Both the position numbers and the translations under genes were made by a program. Below the pieces are notes generated by a model. That model saw only the letters and a program-made list of their open reading frames with translations, ran no database searches and had not been told where the DNA came from. From Timema cristinae (lineage: Eukaryota; Arthropoda; Insecta; Phasmatodea; Timematidae), in assembly GCA_039000515.1 (NCBI GenBank), contig JBCFYV010000001.1, positions 52,086,092-52,150,091 of the forward strand: 64,000 nt of DNA, given 5' to 3'. The first letter of the stretch is position 1. Every line of letters begins with the position of its first letter. Below are positions 13,385 to 24,457 of the stretch, in pieces.

Positions 13385-13830
13385 ACTTTTTATTTTCTTG
13401 AGACCTCTTGGCTAGAGGAAAAATTGTGATCGTCAAAAAATTTGAATTCGAAATGTTGATGGATATTGCCATTTCATTACCTCTGAACCCAAAAAAAAAG
13501 AAGTTTTTGTGACTCTGTGCATCTGTCTGTAAGAACTATGTGTGTGTCTGTAGTTTGGTCTAGATCCTCAATTGTTTAGAGATAAAGGTAAAACGTGCTA
13601 CCTGGGGTTTTCATAAGGTTCCCATGACAGGTTTTTTGGAATTAGATAACCATCCCTCAAATTCAAAGTGAAGGATAAAAAAGAAGAAAAAGATTCCATC
13701 AAAATTCGCTGCAACGATTTTGATAAAGTTTCGTACCTAGGTATTGTTTAAAATCACAAATAAAATTGCTAATTTTCCATGAAAATGACTTTGGGGGTAC
13801 CTTACATAAGGGGAAAAATCCTTTTTTTTT
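13385..13830 (-). mobile_element. Dispersed repeat related to the 24458-26033 element
   Basis: TTGTGATCGTCAAAAAATT and the following segment match the minus-strand reading of the end of the element at 24458-26033 (TTGTGATCGTCAAAAAAATC), with similar blocks of short open text further in. Diverged and truncated. Confidence 0.5.
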
Positions 13831-14404
13831 AATATCATATATCCGTAAATAAGATACGATATATCATAGTAAAGTTGTAATGCTATTATAAATAAAAAAT
13901 ATTTTATTTAAAGTATATTTTTATAAAACCAATAGTTTCTGAACAATTGGCAAAAATATATTTTTTAAATTGAAGTCTTGGGGATGGGGACTCGGGAGTT
14001 AATTTTTATGCTCTTTGTTGAGCAAATATATTAATTTTTAATCAATGTGTTTCTGTAAACGTGTATATGTTATTTTATTTGTGCTCTTTGTTGGAATGGG
14101 ATGCTATGTTTTTCCATCATGTTTCTGCAACAATATATATTATTCAGTCTCACAAATCTTACTAGTTTTAAATAAATGTATCCATATTTAGATAACTGAG
14201 AGAGGAAGTTTGTGCGGTGCACCGTACTATTTATTTGTGTCGTGATTCAGAGCGTTTTGAGATAAGTACCTATATTTCCTATCCTATGGCATTATATAGG
14301 GATTTATATGTTTCTAAAAAATACCTCTCCATTATCTGTGTTACAGTTTTTAGATATTATAAAAGTTGATTAGCAGTAGTTTCTTCCTCAACGACCTTTA
14401 ACAA

Positions 14405-14408
14405 CTAA

Positions 14409-14466
<58 letters not shown>
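14405..14466. repeat. (TTA)n microsatellite, poly(TAA) tail of the adjoining LINE
   Basis: About 20 TTA units directly abut the 3' end of the minus-strand LINE fragment, so it is best read as that element's simple-repeat tail. Confidence 0.85.
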
Positions 14467-15625
14467 GGTGTTCTGTCTTAATACAGGTCAATTCCTTTGG
14501 TAAGTGAACTTAGACCGCCAATGCACCCTGTCCTCCACCTCCTACAGCTCCCAGAATGTTCTTCTTTCCTTCAAGTAATCCAACATTTGAATTCTCCTTC
14601 TTCCTAATCTCCTCTTTCCCTCAACTTCTCCTTCTATGACGTTGTGCAGAAGACATTTCCTCATAATGACGTGTCTGATCCAGTTTGCTTTGTACCAAAG
14701 AACCACATCTAATATGGTTCTCTTCTCACCCACTCTTCTCAGTACTTATTCATTTGTCACCTTATATGTCCACCTGATCCTCTCAAGCCTTCTCCGGCAC
14801 CACATTTCAAAGCTCTCCAAGTATTTCTTTACCATCTTCCAAAGAGTCCAAATTTCTGTGCCAAATTAGCATTTCATCAGTGTCTTCCTCAGTTCCATAC
14901 CCAACTTGGTGGTCAGCAGTAACCTCTTCTTGTTGAAAGCTTCCTTGGCCATGGCGATCCTTGCCCTAATTTTTTTAGTGCAGTAGGCATTCTTTGTCAC
15001 CAGACCTCCCAAGTACTTGAACTTCTCTACGTTTTCCAACTCTTGGTTTTTAATTTTAATTTTCAGCGGCTCTTAATTTTTTGAAATTCCTATCACTTTT
15101 GACTTCTCAATGTTGATCTCCATACATATCTTCTCCCTATCTCCACTAGCTGGTCCATCATTTCCTACAACTCTTCTATATTTCTGACCAGCAATGCTAG
15201 ATCATCTCACTCCTCTTCCTATCTCTACGCTGTTGGTCTCTCCATCATTCAGCCTCACCTTAACTCGCTGTCCCAGGTACAGATTTTAAATCAGCCTTCT
15301 GTCTCTCCAGTTGATGTTGATAGTCTTGAGTATTTCCACCAGTTTCTTCCATTTCATTTATCAAACGCCTTCTGCCAGTCAATGAAACCAATGTAAACTT
15401 CTTCCTTGACTTCCAGTAATCTTTCTGAAATTATTCTCAGCATACCAATGGCATATCTGGATCCAAATTGATCTTATTCCCTCACACTTTCTATTTTCTG
15501 TTCCAATCACCTGTTGATATTCTTGCCCCGATCTTCACCACATGAGAGATGAGGCTGATGGGCTGATGGTCCTGTGATTTCTGCATTTCTTGAATTGTTT
15601 CTTCTCTTTACAGCCACCATGGTTA
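14467..15625 (-). pseudogene. Decayed non-LTR retrotransposon ORF2, 3' part (RTE/L2-like)
   Basis: Minus-strand translation in shifting frames gives the C-terminal part of a LINE reverse transcriptase. The best segment (14542-14733) reads NWIRHVIMRKCLLHNVIEG followed by a basic GRRRIQMLDYLKE and an ERRTFWEL end, the usual C-terminus of arthropod LINE ORF2 proteins. Further upstream are FKKCRNHRTIS, GFIDWQKAFDK-like text around 15360-15400 and EKFKYLGGLVT around 15010-15040. Stops and indels abound, so it is non-functional. The 3' end reads GTATTAAGACAGAACACC then TAA repeats, which partly resembles the SINE-A/B tail. The clade is inferred from C-terminal style only. Confidence 0.8.
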
Positions 15626-16502
15626 CGTCTTTCCTATACTATACTAAGCGTTACTAAATATTTGACAGAGCACTCCAGAATTTAAACCTTGAATTTGCTA
15701 ATTTAAGTTATAACGAAACGATCAAAAGTACAAAAATTGTTTTCATATTTTTTAATGCTAAATTTGATTCAGAAGTAAAAAAAAGCTATGATAGTTTAAG
15801 CAAAATGATGAATTACTGATCTATTTTGTATTATGTTAAATTAGCCTCAGGTCCTTAAAAATTAACTAAACCTACTCAGCGAAAAATATGTTATTCAATT
15901 TAATGTTCTATAAAGTCAATCCGACCCATTATTTTATTTGTATTTTATACTTTAAATAAAATTAACAGAATCTTCTTTAAGGTTGTTGATACAAACTTTT
16001 CTTATCTACAATGAAATCTGTGTCTCTGATGAGGTAAACTAAAACATTTAGCTTATCCTAGAATAAACAATCTTATGTGTTTACATTTTAAAGAAAGGAT
16101 AATCAATGTGTAAATTTCGATACGCGTTCAAAACAGTTCCACCAAGTTTTGCGCTCACGTATTCGACTTGTTTTGAAGACCTTTAAAGTGGGACATTGGA
16201 AAGCAGATACATTCCAGGTAAAGATAAAAATAATACGTGATTTCTGTATCCTCTTTCATGTGTGTGTATGTGTGTATGTAGCGGTACATTTTGTCTGCGA
16301 AACACCCCTAGTTTCAACAAAGATTTCCGCGTGTACGATGTTAGTTGCTGTGTCACTGTAAACACTTATAACTTACTTAAGAGTCTCATTTATTTGGTCT
16401 TGTGTTTTACTACCAACGGCGCACAAGGAAACGTACAGTACTTAAGAGACTGGGGGATGATGGTGGTATTCCTTATAGATATTATGTATCATTTAAATTG
16501 GA
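15626..16502. other. AT-rich intergenic DNA
   Basis: Short overlapping open frames at 16149-16528 cover a (TG)n-like stretch and lack any domain. No gene supported. Confidence 0.45.
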
Positions 16503-16772
16503 ACCCCCTCGGTGGCGTAGTTGGCTAACGCGCTAGTCGTGTTTAGCTCGACAACTGAGACGGAGGAGATCGAGGTTCGAATCTCGGTCGGGTGAACTGG
16601 GGGTGGTTTTTCCTAAATGGTTTTCCACTCTCTGCTTCACACGCAACTGGGGGGTAAAAATTTACTATAAAATTCAAACCCTTTCTTGTCTTTTATCCCA
16701 TGTAAGCGAATAGTAAATTAGTTATCATATGCTTATAACCTTAACGGGTAGTAAGACGTGGTGCTAAAGAAA
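16503..16772 (+). mobile_element. SINE-A, complete copy
   Basis: The best-preserved A copy. The tRNA-like head has an A-box region GGTGGCGTAGTTGGCTAAC and a B-box region GAGGTTCGAATCTCGG; the body has TTCCTAAATGGTTTTCCACT and AGTTATCATATGC; the tail is ACGGGTAGTAAGACGTGG followed by TGCTAAAGAAA. About 270 bp. Transcription by Pol III from the internal promoter is inferred. Confidence 0.9.
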
Positions 16773-17105
16773 TAGAAGAAAAAACAACCTTCTCTGAAAT
16801 TTGGCTATACCTAGCCTAGCGATAGCGCTCAGGTCTAAAGAAGTCAACGATTTTAAATCCCCATGTATACCCTGATTTGTTTGAGAGAGCAGTTTATAAA
16901 ACAAACGTATTTCTTTGCCGTCAACATTGATAGCATACAGCTTTATGGTATTATTTGTGTAATTCTATAGCTATTGGTAATATATATTCAAAGTTGTATG
17001 AATTTATTAAAATGGTTTAAGTAACTTTAGTAGCTAACTTCTAGTGTTTTTCATACCAAATTCATACTATTAACAACAAGTGCAAGTACTGGCCATGCCT
17101 CTATG

Positions 17106-17523
17106 CTAGGGGTTTCCGAACTGTGCGTTGCGACGCCCTGAGGCGTCGGTGGTCCTGGTTCGGAGTGTCACGGCCATAAAGAAAAACTAAAACTTATAAC
17201 GTATATTTAAATGCGACGTGTTCTCTTACATATTCTAAAGAATGGAATAAATCATTCAAGGAAACGCATGTTTCGCCATTATGAACTAACTGTACACATG
17301 AGATCATGTACAACCAAAATTTGTCTACTCTGATTCCTTCTTATTCAGTTATGTAATTTTCTAATTTTGTATTTCAACATTTAAAGGTAAACAAGTTTAT
17401 AATTTAAATGACAATTTTCCTTTAAAAAAAATGCCACAAAATCGAATGTTGGGTTAAGAAGAGTCACACGGAAAATCTGACATGTAAAGGGCAGCGCGGT
17501 CTCAAAAAGTTAGGGAATCCCTG
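17106..17523. mobile_element. Non-autonomous hAT-type element, about 418 bp
   Basis: The left end TAGGGGTTTCCGAACTG pairs with the right end, which reads CAGGGATTCCCTAACTTTTT on the minus strand. Such CAGGGGTTCCCAAAC-type termini are widespread in hAT elements. Flanks CTCTATGC and TTCTATGT (17524-17531) agree at six of eight bases, consistent with an 8 bp duplication. The GC-rich segment TTGCGACGCCCTGAGGCG just inside the left end is also typical. No coding potential. Confidence 0.7.
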
Positions 17524-17983
17524 TTCTATGTTGTAGAGCCGTTTGGGAACCCCTGCTTTATGTTTTAAGGCAGTTTGGGAACCCCTGCTCTATGCTGTAG
17601 GACAATTTAGGAATCTCTGCTCTATGTTGTAGGGCAGTTTGGGAACCCCTGCTTTATGTTTTAAGGCATTTTGGGAACCCCTGATCTATGCTGTAGGACA
17701 ATTTAGGAATCTCTGCTCTATGTTGTAGGGCAGTTTGGGAACCCTGCTATATGTTGTAGGGCAGTTTGGAAACCCCTGCTCTATGCTGTAGGACAATTTA
17801 GGAATCTCTACTCTATGTTGTAGGTCAGTTTGGGAACCCCTGATTTATGTTGTAAGGCAGTTTGGGAACCCCTGCTTTATGTTTTAAGGCATTTTGGGAA
17901 CCCCTGATCTATGCTGTAGGACAATTTAGGAATCTCTGCTCTATGTTGTAGGGCAGTTTGGGAACCCGTGCTCTATGCTGTAC
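17524..17983. repeat. 32 bp tandem array, 14 units, derived from a hAT end
   Basis: Units of the form CTCTATGTTGTAGGGCAG plus TTTGGGAACCCCTG. Three variants alternate (one with TTTTAAGGCA, one with CTGTAGGACAATTTAGGAAT, one with TTGTAGGGCAG), giving a loose 96 bp higher-order period. GTTTGGGAACCCCTG in the unit is the inverse of a hAT terminus, and CTCTATG matches the target-site bases of the element immediately to the left. Confidence 0.9.
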
Positions 17984-18321
17984 TTACTTTAACTTAAATT
18001 GTTCTAGTTCAAGCTTGATCTATTTATTTAAAAATGAAATCCATTCTTCTTATTTTAATTTGCGCAAAAAGTTCAATAATTTTCTCCTTGATCTCTGGAT
18101 ACAATTGAGGAAATTTTTCTCCATTGAAAGTACTGCAAGCGCATTTAGTCTTTCTGTTAAATAAAAAACCTAAAAAAATTAATCAAATAGAATAGCTGGA
18201 AGCAGAATAGTAATCTAATTCTACACTCTTCTACACTTTATCACATTCAAGAATATGGTAAACGGTTTTTAAGCACACCATACGCTGGGTAAAAAAAAAC
18301 AACTTATTTTCACCATCACGC
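17984..18321. other. AT-rich spacer
   Basis: A 68-codon open frame (17958-18164) starts inside the array and has no recognisable domain. Nothing supported. Confidence 0.4.
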
Positions 18322-18654
18322 CAGGGCCGGCACTGTGAGAGTAACAGTGCTCTCTCTACCTGGCAGTCCCACCTTCCTCCCAACCCCCTCCTATGTGCGC
18401 ATGCGCACAACAGTCAAACACCACGTCACTGGCACTATGAAGCACACAGTTCCATACAAAGATTTTTGTATATTTTTCATAAACTGGGGGATGGCTACTG
18501 AAGTACTGACATTAAGCTTAAGGAATATATATTGTAGTACAAAAAAAATTAAAGAAAAAAGTACTCATTATATTAAATGTTATCGATAGTATCAAGTGGA
18601 AATAGGGGAGGGAGGGGGCTCAGTTTCGCAGTGCCTATTCACGAGCCGCCACTG
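18322..18654. mobile_element. Possible hAT-type element, about 333 bp
   Basis: The left end CAGGGCCGGCACTG and the right end, CAGTGGCGGCTCGTG on the minus strand, agree at 8 of the first 10 bases. No clear flanking duplication was found, so the limits are tentative. An open frame inside (18335-18589) shows no domain. Confidence 0.4.
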
Positions 18655-18790
18655 GTTTCCACCAAAGTATCTTGAACCCTCAAACTATCAGGGGTGAATC
18701 ACTCAACCTCCACAATGCTCCTCTTGACGTATTAAAATAGAATGTTATTTTTAAATATGGTTTCTAAAGGTATTTAATTAACACTGTTGG

Positions 18791-18832
18791 ACCTGTTTCG
18801 GTGGCCGCATGGTCTAAGACAACTCTCGCTTG
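18791..18832 (+). mobile_element. SINE-A head fragment
   Basis: CTGTTTCGGTGGCCGCATGG then TCTAAGAC matches the 5' head of SINE-A (compare 20759 and 53928). The rest of the element is absent. Confidence 0.6.
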
Positions 18833-19321
18833 TCTTTCTTATTACATGACCGTATATTAACACGTATAAAACCATCAACAAAAGGTGATATTCCTAAATG
18901 ACGTCAGGACAATAATATGACCTACCAACCTTTGGTCCTCTGGAAAGACTATCCAGAGGAAGCAGCTCTGAATGTTGGGATATTATCAAGACCCGTAGAG
19001 TTTTAAATGTAGGTGGTCAAAAGATCATAGTACCTTATCTTGCCCGCAGTGGTCCACCCCCCACCCTGTGCATAACGGTATGAGGTGCCTCCTCCCCCTC
19101 ACCAACCGTCTTCACTTTCCTTGTGTGACCTCCTTTAGTTGACTTACATTGCTTGCCAGCGCGCGTCATGGTCACGGTAAACAAGTACACTATTATACTG
19201 GAAACAAAACACTGCGGGCTGTCACGCCCCCACCTACACATGTGTATGTTTGTTTTGGTTCCCTTTTTAAACACACGGCCGATGTTTCCCTACCTAATTC
19301 AGTACAAGTCAACTATAACCA
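18833..19321. other. Intergenic DNA
   Basis: Contains a GC-rich patch at 19040-19240 with overlapping short frames on both strands and no domain. Nothing supported. Confidence 0.4.
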
Positions 19322-19455
19322 GCCCGCTTCGGTGGTTGAATACTCTAGCAATATACTGAACTGCTGATGTCGGAGATATAGGGGTTCGGATCCCAGTTGG
19401 ATGTTCTGAGGTGGATTTTTTCATAAACAGTTTCCCACTCTTTATCTACAATATA
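19322..19455 (+). mobile_element. SINE-A, 5' half
   Basis: CCCGCTTCGGTGGTTGAATA head, CTGCTGATGTCGGAGATA, GGGGTTCGGATCCCAG B-box region, AACAGTTTCCCACTC body. The 3' tail is missing. Confidence 0.75.
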
Positions 19456-20758
19456 TTAAGTGTGAGAACAACCAACTATCATGGAGTAAAATAGTAAAGT
19501 AGGATTTCTGCATAAAGAATTAGTAAAAAATTAGTAAGATACAAAATACCAAGATTAAAAAGATGCTAGGAATTTAAAAACAAATATTAACATGAGATCA
19601 TTACCAAATGAGAGTCAAATGGAATTTAAAAGATTTCCTGGCTTTTTAAATGGGGGGAATTCCTGCGACACTACACAAAATGGTGTTAGCACTCTAAGGG
19701 GAACATCGCATAAAGTCATCATCCCCAGGAGGTGGATATTCTGGTGGGAAGAAACATCTAGAAAATACAAACATCTATTTATGCAGTCATTAATGATAAC
19801 ATTTTAATATATTATCATAGTTATTTCACATATATTGATGAGTGACAAATCACATGGCTTGACTAATAACTAAACTGTTTTAGTGGCTTTTGTGACTGTC
19901 AAACTATATCCTTCCGATCTAACTCTGACGGTGGCTGTTAGGGTTGTTGACTATTGTTTTAGAACTTGTTATTTATTAGTTGTTAGTTAAGTGCTACATT
20001 TATAATATTAATAATAAATAGCCAATAAGTGTGTATTCCATTGACCTCCTTAGTTTCCCAACTATCCGATTAATAGCCTAGTTCGGGTCGTAGGTACACA
20101 AGGAGAAGTTTAGAGACTGCTAGTTCACACCCCTCTAAAATTGAGATGGAATCAGAAGATGTCTCTTTTGGGTGCTGTTTCTTGTATTGCACACGTGCTA
20201 AAGGGCGCTAATGTCGGCAGTGTGCTCTAAAAGGGATCAATTCAATTTTCGAGGCTGACAAAAGCTCATCTTAACTCTCGCTCCTCCGAAAACAGAAAAG
20301 GTTCCTCCTTCCCTGAGTCTAATTATATCATGTAAAGCATCGTGACTGTGTGGGTTTGATGAAGCAAGGGTTTGTAGATGCTATCTCACCTCCTCAGGGG
20401 GAATAAAAAATATATAGCCACCTCATTAGAGCGTTAATTATTATTGTGAGCGTTTGGCGCCATTCTCTCACGAAGGTGGAGCACCCTTGTGGCAAGGTAG
20501 CTCAACTAGCTGGCTCACGGGAAAACTTCCCAGCACTTGCCACACACACACACACACACGACCGTCTGATATCATCTAGTGTTGTGTAGCCACACATGCG
20601 TGTGTGTTCTTTCTACTCGTTGCCAGTCACATATGATAGATGTTGACAAATTTACTTATTCGTTAGTGGATTACCATTTTTGGGCTAGCATTTAATACTT
20701 TTATTTTTTTCAGCCGTGTACTCTTAACTCTGTCGTTAATAATGACCGATTAAACTGA
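19456..20758. other. Intergenic DNA
   Basis: Holds a short (CA)n run at 20543-20560. The 71-codon frame at 19592-19807 has no domain. No gene supported. Confidence 0.4.
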
Positions 20759-21011
20759 GACCCCCTTTGGTGGCCACATGGTCTAAGGTGTTATTCTCAC
20801 ATAGACTATACTGCCGATGATGAGGAGATCTAGTTTCAAATCTTGATAGGGTGTACTGAGGGTGGTTTTTCTAAAGTGGTTTTCAACTTTCCATCCACTC
20901 AAATGTGAGTACACTTCCTCTAAATATATATTTCCTAATATCTAATAATATTAGCGTGATAAGTATAAGCGTATAGCCCAAACGGGTATTAAGAAGCTGT
21001 GCTAAATAAAA
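20759..21011 (+). mobile_element. SINE-A, near-complete copy
   Basis: ACCCCCTTTGGTGGCCACAT head, CTGCCGATGATGAGGAGATC, TAGTTTCAAATCTTG (mutated B-box), CAAATGTGAGTACACTTCC, and tail CGGGTATTAAGAAGCTGTGC. Confidence 0.8.
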
Positions 21012-21060
21012 TGCGACCCTCTTCGATGGTAGAATGATCTAAGGCTAGTATGTAAGAATG
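21012..21060 (+). mobile_element. Second SINE-A head directly behind the first
   Basis: CGACCCTCTTCGATGG then TAGAATGATCTAAGGC is again the SINE-A head, placed right after the tail of the previous copy and cut off before the 38 bp array. Confidence 0.5.
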
Positions 21061-21099
21061 AGGTTCAGTGGATTTACATGCTCGCTGTTTGCAGCGAGT

Positions 21100-21797
21100 A
21101 CACCACGAGCAGCCTTTGAACCGTTGGTGATCCAAGCATGCCAAGAGCAACCTTTTAACTGTTGGTGATCCGAGCATGTCAAGAGTAATCTTTTAACTGT
21201 TGGTGATCTGAGCATGTCAAGAGCAACCTTTTAACCGTCGGTGATCTGAGCATGTCAAGAGCAACCTTTTAACCGTCGATGATCCGAGCATGTCAAGAGT
21301 AACCTTTTAACTGTTGGTGATCCGAGCATGCCAAGAGCAACCTTTGAACCGTCGGTGATCCGAGCATGCCAAGAGCAACCTTTTAACCGTCGATGATCCG
21401 AGCATGTCAAGAGTAACCTTTTAACTGTTGGTGATCCGAGCATGCCAAGAGCAACCTTTGAACCGTCGGTGATCCGAGCATGCCAAGAGCAACCTTTTAA
21501 CCGTCGGTGATCCGAGCATGCCAAGAGCAACCTTTTAACTGTCGGTGATCCGAGTACGCCAAGAGCAACCTTTTAACCGTCGGTGATCCGAGCATGCCAA
21601 GAGCAACCTTTGAACCGTCGGTGATCTGAGCATGCCAAGAGCAACCTTTGAACCGTCGGTGATCCGAGCATGCCAAGAGCAACCTTTGAACCGTCGGTGA
21701 TCCGAGCATGCCAAGAGCAAACTTTTAACCGTCGGAGGGCCGAGTACGCCAAGAGCAACCTTTGAACTGTTGGTGATCCGAGTACGCCAAGAGCAGC
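21100..21797. repeat. 38 bp tandem array, about 18 units
   Basis: Consensus unit TGCCAAGAGCAACCTTTTAA followed by CCGTCGGTGATCCGAGCA. Variation is by substitution (TTTTAAC or TTTGAAC; CCGTCGG or CTGTTGG), with almost no indels. Several variants recur in blocks (for example the run with TCAAGAGTAACC at 21177, 21291 and 21405), which points to multi-unit duplications. Minus-strand open frames across it are by-products of the repeat. Confidence 0.95.
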
Positions 21798-22560
21798 AAC
21801 GTAGTGACCTCAGTTCAGTTCCGTGTTTACGAGGGTGTACTACAGCTAGGGCACGTCTGATAGGAGGAAACTCTAGATTCAATTCCACACAGGGCTGTGC
21901 TAATATGTACAATCTACTTTTAGAAAAAACAACCTAAAGTCTCGACGATGGTGGCTCACTGAATTGTATAAATATGGGCTGGTTTGGAACTGCTAGGAGA
22001 TTTAAAGTTCCAGCATATTAGCGGACATTACATAAACTTCACCAGGATTCTTACAAAGACTTGGAAAATTCTAATATTACATAGCTATTTGAATTAATTA
22101 ATTGATTTTCTCCCTTCTGAAGGATGTCAGCAAACTCATTATCATTCCCTTGGACGCTCTTCTGTTGGTCTTATACCGGAGAAGCCATATCAATTCACAC
22201 ATCTTCTTTCAGGGTCTTTTTTTTGTAGTAAGTATTGTCTTTCAGATCTACAATACTATTTTTATAAATTTCTCCTAACTACGACGAATTTTTCCCTGTC
22301 CAGTTCGCCATGCTCGCAAATGGCTCGTGATTACGTATAATCGACAGACGGTGTATCGTAGAGAGCTCGCGAGACGTCCAAGTGTCACAGATACGATGCA
22401 CCTCTTGTCATATTAGTGCTAATGGACTTGTAGTGGAAACATAATGGAAGTGGGCCAATAGTGTCACACACATAATAATAAGGTCACTTAAACTACGTCT
22501 TGTATCGCTGCCATCAGTTAACATAAAAAATAATATAAATTGGTTCTAGAGGCATGTAAT
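21798..22560. other. Intergenic DNA
   Basis: No gene or recognised repeat. Confidence 0.4.
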
Positions 22561-22760
22561 ATTATTATTTTTTTAGTACTATGTCTTACTGCCCTTTCGG
22601 GCTATACGTCTATGTACTAATTACGCTAACGGTTTTTGGAATTAGGAAAGCTATGTTTAGAGGACGTGTCTCATATTTGCCATTTAGGGAAAAACACTCT
22701 CAATACATACGACCAAGATTCGAACCTCAATCCCCCGCCACTCGACGGTCTAGTCCATTT
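22561..22760 (-). mobile_element. SINE-A copy
   Basis: Read from its 3' end: TTTAGTACTATGTCTTACTG and CCCTTTCGGGCTATACG (tail in reverse), AATTACGCTAACGG, then GATTCGAACCTCAATC (B-box region in reverse). The head is truncated near 22755. Confidence 0.75.
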
Positions 22761-22879
22761 CCAGAAAAGAAGCATGCAAAAGCCTAATAAGCTCAGACTG
22801 AACGACCAATTTTTAAAGCTTTTAAGTCAATTGAAGGAGACTGTAGGGGGAAGTTGCTAGCGAAGTCAGAAGCAAAAGG

Positions 22880-23709
22880 GTTATTACAAAAACTTAACTC
22901 TTCTGAAATGACCTTTATGACTGATGTTTGGAATACTATCCTCAAAAGATTTACTGCAGCTAGTGTATAGATTCAATATAAATAAATGGACGTTTCTATT
23001 GTAGTCGGTCTCTCTCTACAAGTCAGTTCTTACTTTCCTCGAAGAAATGAGGATGACTTTTGAAGTAAACCAGACTTTGGGTGAGAAAAATCCACAGAGT
23101 ATCTCTAAAGAAGGTGAAGACTTGGAAACTACATCGTGGCCTAAACGCACAACAAAAATAAAACTATTCTTTGACGAATCAGATTTCAATTCTTAGCAAC
23201 AAAATCAGTACTGTAATTCTCATTATGACTTAAATGGAAAGTTGCCTATTGGTTGCTACTAGTTGATTCTGAAGCAATTATCTGCAGAGTTATAAAAAAA
23301 AAGAGTAAAAGTTTACAAAGAATTTTCTAAAATAAAAATTGTCCTCGCTTCCTGAAATAGATACGAATGAAATTCAAGAATCTGCGATTAAAGTTCAGCA
23401 GCTTTATTCCTCAGATACGGAAGAGTAATTTTCCACTGAGTGTATACACCTGAAGAGTTTCCTCATAAGCTTAGATGACAAAAAATGTTGCTGTTATTTA
23501 CCTATTTTAAACAAAATACTAAAAGAAAGAACATTCATGATCTTTATCCAAATGTTTGTGTCTGCTTGAAGATTTATTTAAATACTCTAGTTTCAAATTT
23601 CTCAGCTGAAAGGTATTTTTTTTGTCTTGCACGAGTTAAATATTATCTGCGATCGTCACATTTTCAGGAAAGATTAATTAATTTAGCGATCATTGCGATT
23701 GAAAATTAA
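22880..23709 (+). pseudogene. Decayed hAT transposase (ZMYM1-like), C-terminal part
   Basis: The last segment (about 23540-23709) encodes YPNVCVCLKIYLNTLVSNFS, then AERYFFCLARVKYYLRS, QERLINLAIIAIEN and a stop: the hAT C-terminal dimerisation motif, whose usual core is SAER followed by LK..K..LRS and an E/QRL..L..L.IE ending. Upstream, in other frames, FMTDVWNTILKRFTAAS (about 22918) and ECIHLKSFLI (about 23438) fit the preceding part of the same transposase type. Frameshifts and stops lie between these pieces. The catalytic region is not recognisable. Confidence 0.8.
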
Positions 23710-24038
23710 ATTAGTGTAAAACTTAACTTTGAGGGTATGATTCTTTCATTTGTTAATGAAAAGGTCAGAATAAAACTTCTTGTCTGGTAGGATAATGCAT
23801 CTTTGTTTTTTTGTTTTCTAAAAAACCTTTTAGCAAATACCCAACCTTGCTATTTATTGACATGTTAATAAATATTCTTTATTGTATTGTATATAAAAAT
23901 ATTATATTTTAGATTATTTATATGTTTCTTTAAATGAATGTATTTTAAAATATTTTGATTTAGTTTATTTCTTAATTTTTGAAATTTTGCTTGGAAATGG
24001 CAACTTTCTAGCTATTTCCATGTATGTTTAGTACTAAA

Positions 24039-24042
<4 letters not shown>

Positions 24043-24115
<73 letters not shown>

Positions 24116-24117
24116 TA

Positions 24118-24154
<37 letters not shown>

Positions 24155-24187
24155 GCACCGCGTCTTTCTACCCGTTCGGGTTGAAAG
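24043..24187 (-). mobile_element. (TTA)n run plus SINE-type 3' tail
   Basis: About 35 TTA units (24043-24153, with two TTTA interruptions near 24113-24123) are followed by GCACCGCGTCTTTCTACCCG and TTCGGGTT, the shared SINE-A/B tail in reverse. No body follows, so this is a strongly 5'-truncated SINE with an expanded tail. Confidence 0.8.
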
Positions 24188-24374
24188 CAAATTTATATAT
24201 TATTATCTATATAAGTATATTATAATATATTAAATCTATAAAAATAGTGATATTTAATCATTTAGAAAAAAATAGTTTGTTTATTGGTTTTCCGTGTATT
24301 GTAGAAAAGAGGACATAAAATAATTTTTGGGCTCATGGGTGCAAGGGCAGTCAAATTCGTAATTGGATATGAAG

Positions 24375-24457
24375 AGAAAAAGTTGTCATTAAATTACAGG
24401 ACACCCTTCACATATATTCAAGAAATTTTGAGGTCACTATGTTTGGAAAATAAACTA
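24375..24457. mobile_element. MITE-1 copy, left part, interrupted
   Basis: AGTTGTCATTAAATT, AGGACACCCTTC and AAATTTTGAGGTCAC match the interior of the element at 3506-3901. The sequence is broken by an inserted element at 24458 and resumes at 26034. Confidence 0.75.

Noticed and set aside
14636..14869. 77-codon plus-strand frame
   Set aside because: Antisense shadow of the minus-strand LINE ORF2 remnant.
16503..16590. Functional tRNA gene at the head of the SINE-A copy
   Set aside because: A and B boxes are present, but the acceptor and anticodon stems do not pair, and the sequence runs into the SINE body.
21255..21912. Overlapping minus-strand open frames of 61-125 codons with repeating LLLACSDHRR-type text
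   Set aside because: They are translations of the 38 bp array in its three frames. The unit length is not a multiple of three, there is no start context or domain, and the frame is only open because the unit lacks stops.
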